Counted from the stretch's first letter, positions 1 through 5,749 are shown. The stretch: DNA of 9,602 bases from Candidatus Latescibacterota bacterium (GCA_030629295.1 DAOVPH010000049.1:1-9602); one strand, 5' to 3'. Notes: a model not told the origin generated them from the letters alone. Program-made: numbers and translations.

Positions 1-2633
1 AACCAGGAGTTGATATTGTTCTCTGGGTCAAGCACCATAAATGCCCCCGCTGGCAGGTGGGACTCAGAGTTCAACACCAGAAAAGTCCGAGTGGTCTCGG
101 CAACTTTCCTTCCATCTTTGGTCAGCCTGGCAGCAGCGTGGTAATAACCCTCTTCCTCTGGAAGAGCTACGGTCACCGAAGCTATGGGCTGCACCCATTC
201 CCTTGCGACAAGGGATTTCTGCTCCTCGTGGGCCACCTGTCCTGACGGTGTCGTCACCTTGAAACTGAACTCGCAGACCCCTTCCAGCACTCCCTCGTTA
301 ACCAGGATCACATCCACTTGCGTGCTATCGCCGGCATAGGCCGTGCGCGGGTTCACGTGCAGGACCACATAAAGGGGCTCGGTCACCTCCTTCAGGGTGT
401 GATGAACCAGTTTCTTATTACGGAAGATATCCAACATACCAGCACCTACCTCCATGCTGGCGTCGTTGAACTGGGTGAGGCACCAGCCTGCCATCTTAGA
501 ATTGGTGCGCATGGCCTCGATCAGGAGGCGATCCGCCTCTGCCTGGCACCGCTGCGCCGCCTGACAGAAGGAGGAGACATCCGGGAAGATGTCGTTCAAC
601 CCACGGCTTTTCAGGCCAGCATCCAAGTAATCGTAGAACCCCTTCATCTGCTGGTAGTCCTCCAGCCGCTCATCCCCGGGCAGGTTGAAACATTTGAGGA
701 TGAGGCCAAAATCCTCTAAGCCACTGGCCCCGAACTCCGTCATAAAAGAAAGCTGGTCGGGTTGGCCCAACATCGCAAAGGAACGATAATCGAACTCCGT
801 TATCGGCGCCGGACCATAGCGGTGCATATCCCGCACCCCCACCGGTTCAGTGGAATAGGGAAAGTAGGCGTTGGTGCCGTTGCCGTAGCCGCCAGAATCA
901 TCCAGGACGATCCGGGTGGGATCCAGCTCGCGGGCGATCAGGCACAGATCGTGCATAATGGCCACAGAGCCGGCGATCTGCACTCCTCCCAAGTTGCTCG
1001 TTTCGTTAAGGATGCCCCACATCACCACCGAGGCGTTATTGCGATCGCGCAGCACCAGTTCCCTGACCTCACGCTCCTCCCGTTCCCGCAGCTTCGGGTT
1101 ATCTTTCATCCAGCCGATGGGCGGCTCCTCGTGGAGCATCAGTCCCATTTCGTCCGCCAGCTCAACAAATCGCTTGGGCGCAGGTTTGACATGGATGCGC
1201 AGCATATTCAGCCCTGCCTCTTTGGCCAGAAGGATCTCCTGCCGGGCCAGATCTTCGGTCTCAGGGTAAGCTAAGGTACGCCCGTAGTTGCCCTGGTGGA
1301 GGGCGCTCTTCATAATAATTTTCTCACCGTTGAGATGGAAGAAATTATCCCGCACGGTGAACTCCCGCATCCCAAAGCGATAGGACCACTCGTCCAAGGA
1401 CTTCCCGACCTCTGAAATAAAAATCTTCAACCGGTAAAGATGGGGGTGCTCCGGCGACCAGAGCCTGGGCTCGGGGATAATCAACCGTTGTTGAAGTTGA
1501 TTCTCTCCAGGCAAAAGGATAGTCTCCTCCCGGTGTTCCGCTACCACTATGTCAGGGGTCTCGGCGGAGACAACCTGGTAGAAAATTTCTACCGTATGCT
1601 CTTTCTTCCGGTCATTTCGCAGGGTATGCTCTAAGTCAACGGCAGAATCTTCCAAGCACGGCTTGATGAAACAGTCGTCGGTCCACAGCCTTTCGGTGAC
1701 AGTAAACCCCACCGGTTGCCAGATGCCGCCGAAGTTGTAGTAGAACTGCTGCTTCCAGTTGGGCACTTCATCTAAAATGAAGCCGTCGATGCCCTCCTCT
1801 GCCGCCTCCTCGGTGATCTCTCCTGCCAGATAGCCAACGAAAGCGGGGTTGGTAATCACACCCCGCTTGGGCGGATTGATCACCCGCACACACAGGGTGT
1901 TTGAGTCACCGTAGCGCAGCAGGTTAGATATCTCAAGGGTAAAAGGCAGGTAGCCTCCCTCATGGCAACCCGCATACTGACCATTCACCCAGACCTGGGC
2001 AAAGTAGTTGATCGCCCAGAAGGTGAGGTGGACCAGTTTTTCCTCCCAGGTCTTAGGAGCATCAAATTTCCGTTGGTACCAACCCACGCCGTCATAAAAG
2101 GGGAACTTCTCCTCCCAGCAGGAGGGCACCCTGATCTCCTGAAACTGTAACCCAGAGACATTCTCTGCGAACCACTTCTCCTGTTTACCTACATTGCCCG
2201 GATCCAGGGCGATCTGCCACTGTCCATCCAGACTGACATTCTCTCTTGGCATCTCCTGCCTCCTGTTTTGGATTGTATCCGTATACCCGAAATCATGGTG
2301 TGCGATTGGAATCATATACACCTGCCAGCACCTTTGCGGCATCCACGTTATGGAGTACCGATCCCGAACCTTTCCGTCAGCCAAGAGGACAAACTCTATC
2401 GGCACCGACTCACGAATGTCGGGAATGTAAGCACGGTATGTTCCTTCACCCGGCACGATCTTACCGATATCCATATGTTCTTCTTGCGAGCCGAACTTGA
2501 CCGCAACGCTCCCATTCACGGCCTCGGCAGCATTCCAGATAACTAAATCCACAGCCTGTGTCAATCCTTGTGCGGTTTGGACAAAGAATACGGTGGGCTC
2601 AATCACCTTCAATTGCAAAGATGTCGTGTTCAT
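1..2633 (-). CDS. Glycoside hydrolase family 2 protein with a GH38-like amino-terminal extension (partial, runs off left edge)
   Basis: 877 codons are visible and the 3' end lies outside the window. The ATG at 2633 follows a strong Shine-Dalgarno GGAGGTG. Residues 1-127 resemble the start of a GH38 alpha-mannosidase-like protein: a beta-rich segment, then HHDFGYTD (residues 112-119), which matches the first metal-binding motif of that family. The rest of the GH38 barrel is absent. From residue 128 (ATG at 2252, with its own AGGAGG six bases upstream) the frame becomes a GH2 glycosidase: sugar-binding domain starting at SLDGQW, GGIWQPV, an immunoglobulin-like domain, then the TIM barrel with NMLRIH. 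The expected acid/base Glu is in WGILNE (residue 544) and the nucleophile Glu in FMTEFG (residue 633). An additional beta domain follows to the edge. There is no signal peptide, so a cytoplasmic enzyme is likely. The substrate (beta-galactoside, beta-glucuronide or beta-mannoside) cannot be told. The GH2 call is secure; the extension's origin is inferred. Confidence 0.9.
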   Translation of the reverse strand, partial: MNTTSLQLKVIEPTVFFVQTAQGLTQAVDLVIWNAAEAVNGSVAVKFGSQEEHMDIGKIVPGEGTYRAYIPDIRESVPIEFVLLADGKVRDRYSITWMPQRCWQVYMIPIAHHDFGYTDTIQNRRQEMPRENVSLDGQWQIALDPGNVGKQEKWFAENVSGLQFQEIRVPSCWEEKFPFYDGVGWYQRKFDAPKTWEEKLVHLTFWAINYFAQVWVNGQYAGCHEGGYLPFTLEISNLLRYGDSNTLCVRVINPPKRGVITNPAFVGYLAGEITEEAAEEGIDGFILDEVPNWKQQFYYNFGGIWQPVGFTVTERLWTDDCFIKPCLEDSAVDLEHTLRNDRKKEHTVEIFYQVVSAETPDIVVAEHREETILLPGENQLQQRLIIPEPRLWSPEHPHLYRLKIFISEVGKSLDEWSYRFGMREFTVRDNFFHLNGEKIIMKSALHQGNYGRTLAYPETEDLARQEILLAKEAGLNMLRIHVKPAPKRFVELADEMGLMLHEEPPIGWMKDNPKLREREEREVRELVLRDRNNASVVMWGILNETSNLGGVQIAGSVAIMHDLCLIARELDPTRIVLDDSGGYGNGTNAYFPYSTEPVGVRDMHRYGPAPITEFDYRSFAMLGQPDQLSFMTEFGASGLEDFGLILKCFNLPGDERLEDYQQMKGFYDYLDAGLKSRGLNDIFPDVSSFCQAAQRCQAEADRLLIEAMRTNSKMAGWCLTQFNDASMEVGAGMLDIFRNKKLVHHTLKEVTEPLYVVLHVNPRTAYAGDSTQVDVILVNEGVLEGVCEFSFKVTTPSGQVAHEEQKSLVAREWVQPIASVTVALPEEEGYYHAAARLTKDGRKVAETTRTFLVLNSESHLPAGAFMVLDPENNINSW
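2240..2262 (-). promoter_or_regulatory. Internal start site of the GH2 domain (ATG plus AGGAGG)
   Basis: Reading the minus strand, AGGAGG sits six bases before an in-frame ATG whose first base is 2252. The GH2 domain starts right after it with PRENVSLDGQW, a normal GH2 beginning. The GH2 enzyme could therefore be translated alone from here as well as from the long frame beginning at 2633. It may be the original start of an independent GH2 gene that was later joined to the sequence upstream. Confidence 0.6.
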
Positions 2634-2811
2634 TTTCACCTCCAGGTCTATTTAAGAGCTTTCAAGACGAATTGGCAACGTCCGTGGATAGATTCTGAGC
2701 ACGCAAAACTCGCTGGAGTTTCGGGGAATTTATCGTCATTCTCAGCGGGGCAAAATGAACCAGCATTCCACATCAACACAGATGAGGGAGACTACCGAGA
2801 AATCGTATGGT

Positions 2812-2840
2812 ATAATATAAGTGTTAATCGAGAGTGTCAA
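2812..2840 (-). promoter_or_regulatory. Sigma-70-type promoter for the glycoside hydrolase gene
   Basis: On the minus strand a perfect -35 hexamer TTGACA (2840-2835) is followed after exactly 17 bases by TATTAT (2817-2812), which matches the -10 consensus at five of six positions. Transcription would start near 2805, giving an untranslated leader of about 170 bases before the ATG at 2633. I see no clear operator or riboswitch in the leader. Confidence 0.75.
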
Positions 2841-2874
2841 GAAAATTTTTGGCTCTCCCCCAAATTAGTCTTTT

Positions 2875-2904
2875 GTTGGGTTCGCTGCGCTTAACCCAAC
2901 CTAC
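2875..2904. repeat. Palindromic dispersed repeat with GTTGGGTT / AACCCAAC arms
   Basis: Perfect eight-base arms (2875-2882 and 2893-2900) flank a ten-base centre. On the minus strand it begins GTAGGTTGGGTT. From general knowledge this motif resembles a short intergenic palindrome common in repeat-rich bacterial genomes. It lies about 35 bases upstream of the -35 box of the glycosidase promoter. No coding function is apparent. Confidence 0.6.
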
Positions 2905-2937
2905 AGTCTACGAGGTAGGGGAGATTGCCTAACAAAT

Positions 2938-2985
2938 TAGGGGCGACCACGGAGGGTCGCCCCTATAGATTCTTTCTCTTCTCTG
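2938..2985 (-). repeat. Dispersed palindromic repeat, copy 1 (GGGGCGACC / GGTCGCCCC)
   Basis: A perfect 11-base inverted repeat (2938-2948 with 2955-2965) has a six-base loop. Next to it is a tail that reads AGAAAGAATCT on the minus strand. Related copies in the same orientation occur at 3770-3790 (half) and 4621-4662 (slightly diverged). The flank up to about 3030, with repeated CTGAA words and CGCTGAAACGCAG on the minus strand, may belong to the same element. Confidence 0.7.
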
Positions 2986-3066
2986 TTTTTCTGCGTTTCA
3001 GCGGTCCTTTCAGCGCTTCAGTGTTACCTGATCAGGGCCGTCTTCCGCGTCTGGACGAGCTGGCCG

Positions 3067-3205
3067 TCAACCTTCGGCGACCCACCTGACGACCACTCCG
3101 GCCGAGTCGGTGGCGGTGAATGAGGTAAGGGTGACCAGCAAGAAGTCCCTATATCGGAAATGGTCCCCGCGGATTCTCTATGGAGCTTTGGGACAAAAAT
3201 CAACA
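3067..3205 (-). pseudogene. Decayed coding scrap, function unknown
   Basis: On the minus strand a frame between stop codons at 3178-3180 and 3067-3069 encodes 36 residues including RDFLLVTLTSFTATDS and ending VVVRWVAEG. Many of its third codon positions are G or C, and the composition is protein-like. The frame is interrupted upstream by the TAG, has no start codon or ribosome binding site, and lies just downstream of a terminator. It looks like the remains of the 3' end of a gene. I do not recognise the family. It could also be chance; confidence is low. Confidence 0.25.
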
Positions 3206-3238
3206 CAAAAAGGCCAGAGCAAATTGCCCTGGCCTTGA
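3205..3238 (-). terminator. Intrinsic terminator of the retropepsin-like gene
   Basis: On the minus strand the arms AAGGCCAG and CTGGCCTT pair around an 11-base centre that itself continues the stem (GGCAA with TTGCT, including one G-U pair). A run of five T residues overlaps the end of the stem and is followed by GTG. It starts 44 bases after the stop codon of the protease-like gene. Confidence 0.85.
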
Positions 3239-3281
3239 GAGTGGCGAACTTATTTGCAGGTTTTAGGAATCCTTTCGTGTT

Positions 3282-3659
3282 TCACAACAGCCGGAATTTG
3301 GTCACCCTGGGGTCAATGATAACCTCCTCGTTTTCAAAATCCAGCTTGAAGCGCCATTTCTGCATCGTGGAAGCGCCAATGATAAGCTCTTCTGAAAAGT
3401 CGGGGATTACCATAAACTCGTCCGAGAAGCGATAGCCGTTGAGGTAGAAGTCGAGGCTCACCCGCTCTTTCACTTCTACATCCTCGCCCTTCTTTGCCGT
3501 TCCCAGTGTGAGAGGAGTGGATAACGGAGTAAAAATCTCCAGCCTCTGAGCCAACCCCTTCTCAATGCAGGAATAGGTAGCGCCGCTGTCAAACAGGCCC
3601 TCCAGTTCCTTCTCACCTTTTGAACCTGCAAGTTTCAGCTTCTTGGCCATAATGGCCAT
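3282..3659 (-). CDS. Retropepsin-like (clan AA) aspartic protease domain protein
   Basis: The protein has 125 residues and no signal peptide or membrane segment. The catalytic-type motif LFDSGATYS places the expected aspartate at residue 24. A carboxy-terminal ELIIGASTMQKW segment matches the second conserved region of bacterial retropepsin-like proteins. A single domain of this size would need to dimerise to form an active site, as family members do. The ATG at 3659 was chosen because CAGGAGG lies seven bases upstream; the longer frame would start inside the promoter's -35 box. The gene has its own promoter (3715-3743) and terminator (3205-3238), so it is probably monocistronic. The substrate is unknown. 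Family membership is well supported; actual proteolytic activity is inference. Confidence 0.88.
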   Translation of the reverse strand: MAIMAKKLKLAGSKGEKELEGLFDSGATYSCIEKGLAQRLEIFTPLSTPLTLGTAKKGEDVEVKERVSLDFYLNGYRFSDEFMVIPDFSEELIIGASTMQKWRFKLDFENEEVIIDPRVTKFRLL

Positions 3660-3714
3660 TGTATAACCTCCTGAAAAACTCCTTCTTCTTACCTCCTTGC
3701 TTTTTGACGGACTA

Positions 3715-3743
3715 AATATAGGAAAATAAACTCCGCTTGTCAA
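3715..3743 (-). promoter_or_regulatory. Sigma-70-type promoter for the retropepsin-like gene
   Basis: A perfect -35 TTGACA (3743-3738) is followed after 17 bases by TATATT (3720-3715), a five-of-six match to the -10 consensus. Transcription would begin near 3708, leaving a leader of about 50 bases. The leader holds two Shine-Dalgarno-like stretches: AAGGAGGT with no suitably spaced start codon after it, and CAGGAGG, which serves the ATG at 3659. Confidence 0.8.
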
Positions 3744-3752
3744 TAGAGAACT

Positions 3753-3884
3753 TCACAGCAGCTGAAAATTAGCCCCTACAGATTCTTTCGTTTTTCGGCT
3801 GTGCGATCCGCCCCAGACCGTCACCAGGATCATAAGCAGGAAGGCCAGCGCTATGTTTACCAGGGCGGTAATTCTCCAGATCAT
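3753..3884 (-). CDS. 43-residue single-pass membrane microprotein, probably truncated
   Basis: The ATG at 3884 overlaps the TGA of the upstream receiver gene as ATGA, a typical arrangement for translational coupling. The protein starts MIWRITALVN and carries one hydrophobic helix of about 20 residues (roughly 5-24). A short polar tail follows. The tail from about residue 32 is encoded by a half copy of the dispersed repeat at 3770-3790, so the original gene may have been cut by the repeat, leaving only the membrane anchor. It could be an expressed small membrane protein or a dead remnant. I recognise no family. AAAGGA lies ten bases before the start, rather far for a ribosome binding site. 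Confidence 0.45.
   Translation of the reverse strand: MIWRITALVNIALAFLLMILVTVWGGSHSRKTKESVGANFQLL
3770..3790 (-). repeat. Dispersed palindromic repeat, half copy 2
   Basis: On the minus strand it reads CGAAAGAATCTGTAGGGGCTA. The tail and first arm agree with the copies at 2938-2985 and 4621-4662, but the second palindrome arm is missing. It supplies codons to the tail of the 43-residue membrane protein. Confidence 0.6.
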
Positions 3885-4297
3885 CGGGACTTGTTCCTTT
3901 GTTCGAGGCGACTGCAGACCTCAATAACAGAGAGCACCTGTATCAGATACTTCAGGTCGAGAGGTTTAGGGATGAACTTAAACGCGCCCAACTCCAGGCT
4001 TCTTTTGGCGTCTTCCTCTGCTGTTCCTCGGCCGGACATCATTATTACCGGCACCTTGGGGTATCGCTGCTTGATTATCTGCAGCAGTTGGAATCCATTT
4101 GTCCCTGGCATCTCAATGTCGGAGAGGACCACAAGTGGGGTCTCCTTTCTCAGTATCTCGAGAGCCTCCCGGGCCCCGCAAGCAACGATTGTCTGATACT
4201 CCCAGTGGTCGAGGAGGTTCTCCAACATGGAACATATGTGTTCATCATCATCCACAATCAGAACAGTTACTTTTCCCCTTGGAGTCCTTTGCACCAT
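3881..4297 (-). CDS. Stand-alone receiver (CheY-like) response regulator
   Basis: The 138-residue protein consists almost entirely of one receiver domain: acidic pair D16/D17 in LIVDDDE, phospho-acceptor D60 in LSDIEMPG, S88 in MMSG, and K111 in FIPKPLD. All residues needed for phosphotransfer and switching are present. There is no output domain, only a short basic tail ending RNKSR. The ATG at 4297 is preceded by AGAGAAGA. It may relay phosphate or act by protein contact. Its kinase is unknown; the GAF kinase encoded at 7287-8672 is the only one in the window. It has its own candidate promoter at 4453-4482, and its stop codon overlaps the start of the small membrane protein downstream, suggesting coupled translation. 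Domain identity is certain; its role is not. Confidence 0.92.
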   Translation of the reverse strand: MVQRTPRGKVTVLIVDDDEHICSMLENLLDHWEYQTIVACGAREALEILRKETPLVVLSDIEMPGTNGFQLLQIIKQRYPKVPVIMMSGRGTAEEDAKRSLELGAFKFIPKPLDLKYLIQVLSVIEVCSRLEQRNKSR

Positions 4298-4452
4298 ATT
4301 TTCTTCTCTTTGTACACTTTGCCCCCTGAATCAACAGAAAGGAGAAGCAGTTGGCATCTCTCCACTGATCTAGGGATGACAAACAGTTCCTTATTTCCCC
4401 TCTCTTTCCCTATTGTCTGTCTCCTCTTGCTCAGGCCTGGTCTTATCTTCCA
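4298..4452 (-). other. Untranslated leader of the stand-alone receiver gene
   Basis: About 150 bases lie between the candidate promoter and the ATG at 4297. Open frames cross it, but none has a convincing ribosome binding site or protein-like composition. I see no riboswitch or terminator structure here. Confidence 0.4.
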
Positions 4453-4482
4453 AGAATAGGCGAAGGCTCCCGAGCCTGTCAA
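4453..4482 (-). promoter_or_regulatory. Candidate sigma-70-type promoter for the stand-alone receiver gene
   Basis: TTGACA (4482-4477) is followed after 18 bases by TATTCT (4458-4453), a perfect -35 and a four-of-six -10. The spacer overlaps one arm of an inverted repeat (4459-4468 with 4491-4500), so the promoter could be affected by whatever recognises that repeat. Transcription would start near 4446. Confidence 0.5.
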
Positions 4483-4500
4483 GCACTAGAAGCCTTCGCC
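4459..4500. repeat. Inverted repeat GGCGAAGGCT / AGCCTTCGCC
   Basis: Perfect ten-base arms (4459-4468 and 4491-4500) are separated by 22 bases. No T run follows on either strand, so a simple intrinsic terminator is unlikely. One arm lies in the spacer of the candidate promoter and the other upstream of its -35 box, an arrangement that would suit a dimeric regulator or DNA looping. A mobile-element remnant is also possible. Confidence 0.5.
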
Positions 4501-4620
4501 CTTTAACCAGGCATCGAGAGGAGTTTTTGGGCGCCCGGCCTTTTTGTTAGCTATGAGGTGGTTTCTTTTCAAGTTGCGGCAAGGACTCTGGTATGGGTCC
4601 TAACTCTTGGGGAAACCTCC

Positions 4621-4662
4621 TGGGCGACCACGGAGGATCGTCCCTACAGATTCTTTCTCCCC
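4621..4662 (-). repeat. Dispersed palindromic repeat, copy 3 (diverged)
   Basis: GGGCGACC (4622-4629) and GGATCGTCCC (4635-4644) form an imperfect palindrome, followed by the same tail (AGAAAGAATCTGTAG on the minus strand) as copies 1 and 2. It sits directly after the broken response-regulator start at 4663-4735, as though it had interrupted that gene. Confidence 0.6.
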
Positions 4663-4735
4663 CCAACCTCCCTTTTTCTCCGCGGATTCTGCCATCCGAG
4701 TTTCTCCTCTGAACACTGTGGCCCTTAAGGGCCAC
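4663..4735 (-). pseudogene. Relic of a duplicated response-regulator 5' end
   Basis: About 70 bases match the region around the start of the 174-residue receiver gene (5667-5735) at roughly 80 percent by eye. The match includes the stretch GTGTTCAGAGGAGA, the start codon and the first codons. The relic encodes MAESAEKKG at 4693, against MAKSVEKKG in the intact gene. After about a dozen codons the match ends at a dispersed repeat and the frame stops soon afterwards. This indicates a former paralogue, or a duplicated 5' segment, now broken. No receiver-domain residues survive. Confidence 0.6.
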
Positions 4736-4736
4736 A
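4717..4736. promoter_or_regulatory. Perfect 20-base palindrome upstream of the relic
   Basis: TGTGGCCCTTAAGGGCCACA is a perfect palindrome with no loop. It lies just before the ribosome binding site of the broken response-regulator copy. The corresponding place upstream of the intact paralogue keeps CTTAAG but not the palindrome. It may be an operator-like binding site or a chance product of repeat insertion. Confidence 0.35.
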
Positions 4737-4850
4737 TTAAACCGAACCTTGCCAAATTATCTTATCAACAGAGTCGAACCATGCTGGGAGGAAATCCCTC
4801 GCTGTTCGTCTGTATGGCGTGAGAGGGGAGCAACTTTCGTGCCAGATAAC
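4737..4850. other. Intergenic stretch with nothing recognised
   Basis: Between the palindrome and the terminator at 4851 I see no gene, RNA or clear repeat. The plus-strand open frame that crosses it is not protein-like and lacks a ribosome binding site. Confidence 0.4.
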
Positions 4851-4882
4851 AAAAAGGCCACTCAGTGTATCTCTAAGTGGCT
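4851..4882 (-). terminator. Intrinsic terminator
   Basis: On the minus strand GCCACTTAG pairs with CTGAGTGGC (nine pairs, one of them G-U) around a seven-base loop, and is followed by CTTTTTGTT. It lies about 290 bases beyond the stop of the 174-residue receiver gene. It probably ends that transcript, or one belonging to the mobile-element remnant in between. Confidence 0.85.
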
Positions 4883-4924
4883 AGTAACAATTCAGTTGTA
4901 AAAATATTTCTTTAATCTAAAGCC

Positions 4925-5123
4925 TGTCTTAAAATGCCGACAGCACAATTATGTTCAATATCTGACACTGTTTTTTTTCACAATTTTCCTATCTCTCTGG
5001 CTTAAAAACAGCTATTTCCATTACTGGAACTGTTCAATATCTGACAGCGATTCCCCACAATTATCTTAGTTGCCTGATTCCGGTGAGGTTATCTCGATTG
5101 TCATCACTGTTCAATTTCTGGCA
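4925..5123. mobile_element. Degenerate multi-repeat array, possible insertion-element end remnant
   Basis: Three direct repeats of TGTTCAATATCTGACA occur at 4952-4967, 5031-5046 and 5108-5123 (the last with two changes), spaced 79 and 77 bases apart. CACAATT recurs downstream of the first two at similar distances, so whole units of about 78 bases seem to repeat. A related element, TGTCTTAAAATGCCGACA, lies at 4925-4942. Multiple recognition repeats with TGTCA-type tips are typical of IS21-like or other Mu/Tn7-like ends. No transposase gene is present, so this would be a solo end. The alternative is an array of sites for a host DNA-binding protein. The repeats are seen directly; the element assignment is inference. 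Confidence 0.45.
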
Positions 5124-5171
5124 CCAAGCAGCGACCAACATGAAATCGGTAACCACAAGACCTTTGTATCC

Positions 5172-5696
5172 CTATTGGCAACTCACCGTAGCGTCCGATG
5201 TTACATCGCACCCATGTCTCTTCCTGTCTAATTTCCTCATCAGCCTTTCTTCTCTGCGGTGATTTTGATCTGTTTTCCCCTTTCTCTTTGACCCTATCTC
5301 CCTCTTCATAAGCGTCCTCTCAATGCGTTCTCTTGCTTCGCTCTTCAGAAATTGCGATTTGGTGAGGTAGTCCGCTGCCTCTGCCTTCATAGCCTGTATG
5401 GCTGTCTGAACCGAACTGTATCCGGTTATCACGATGACCGGCAGCGTTGATCTCATCTGCTTTAGGGTCTTAAGTAGATCTATGCCGTTCATACCCGGCA
5501 TCCAGATATCTGTGATCACCAGATCAAAATCTGCTCCGCCTACCAATTGGATAGCCTGTGCCGCACTGGTAGTAGTGGTGACCGTGTAACCCCACGCTCT
5601 CAAGATATCAGCGTAGACCTCTACGAAATCTCTCTCATTGTCCACTAATAATATTTGTGCCCCCTGACTTCCCTTTTTCTCTACGGATTTCGCCAT
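5172..5696 (-). CDS. Stand-alone receiver response regulator with basic tail
   Basis: The protein has 174 residues. A receiver domain (about 13-130) has phospho-acceptor D63 in ITDIWMPG, T91 in VITGYSS and K113. Two positions are atypical: the acidic pair reads LLVDNE (second Asp replaced by Asn at 20), and the usual KP after the fifth strand is KS (K113/S114). A strongly basic stretch follows at 131-161 (KREIGSKRKGK, RKLDRKRHG). It could bind nucleic acid, or be sequence acquired when the gene lost an output domain, since the gene ends only 49 bases from the repeat array at 4925-5123. The ATG at 5696 was preferred to a TTG 21 codons upstream because AGAGGAGA lies eight bases before it and the paralogous relic conserves the same start. 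It is downstream of the sigma-54 activator and may share its transcript. Confidence 0.9.
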   Translation of the reverse strand: MAKSVEKKGSQGAQILLVDNERDFVEVYADILRAWGYTVTTTTSAAQAIQLVGGADFDLVITDIWMPGMNGIDLLKTLKQMRSTLPVIVITGYSSVQTAIQAMKAEAADYLTKSQFLKSEARERIERTLMKREIGSKRKGKTDQNHRREERLMRKLDRKRHGCDVTSDATVSCQ

Positions 5697-5749
5697 CCGA
5701 GTCTCTCCTCTGAACACTTCAGCTCTCTTAAGGTTGATTGACTTGTAAA

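Noticed and set aside
41..2150. Many plus-strand open frames of 60-170 codons
   Set aside because: They lie antisense to the long GH38/GH2 frame, which has continuous family-specific motifs. They lack ribosome binding sites and protein-like composition.
3024..3206. 60-codon minus-strand frame
   Set aside because: It overlaps the more protein-like frame at 3067-3180, has a low-complexity proline/serine composition, starts within the terminator tail and has no ribosome binding site.
4267..4482. Minus-strand 71-codon frame upstream of the stand-alone receiver
   Set aside because: It overlaps the receiver gene start and the promoter region in another frame, and has no good ribosome binding site or recognisable motif.
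4547..4735. Minus-strand 62-codon frame across the relic
   Set aside because: It is out of frame with the recognisable MAESAEKKG start and simply runs through the palindrome and the dispersed repeat.
4952..5123. CRISPR array
   Set aside because: There are only three 16-base repeats, the last diverged. The spacing of about 78 bases is too long, the sequences between them are themselves partly similar, and no cas genes are present.
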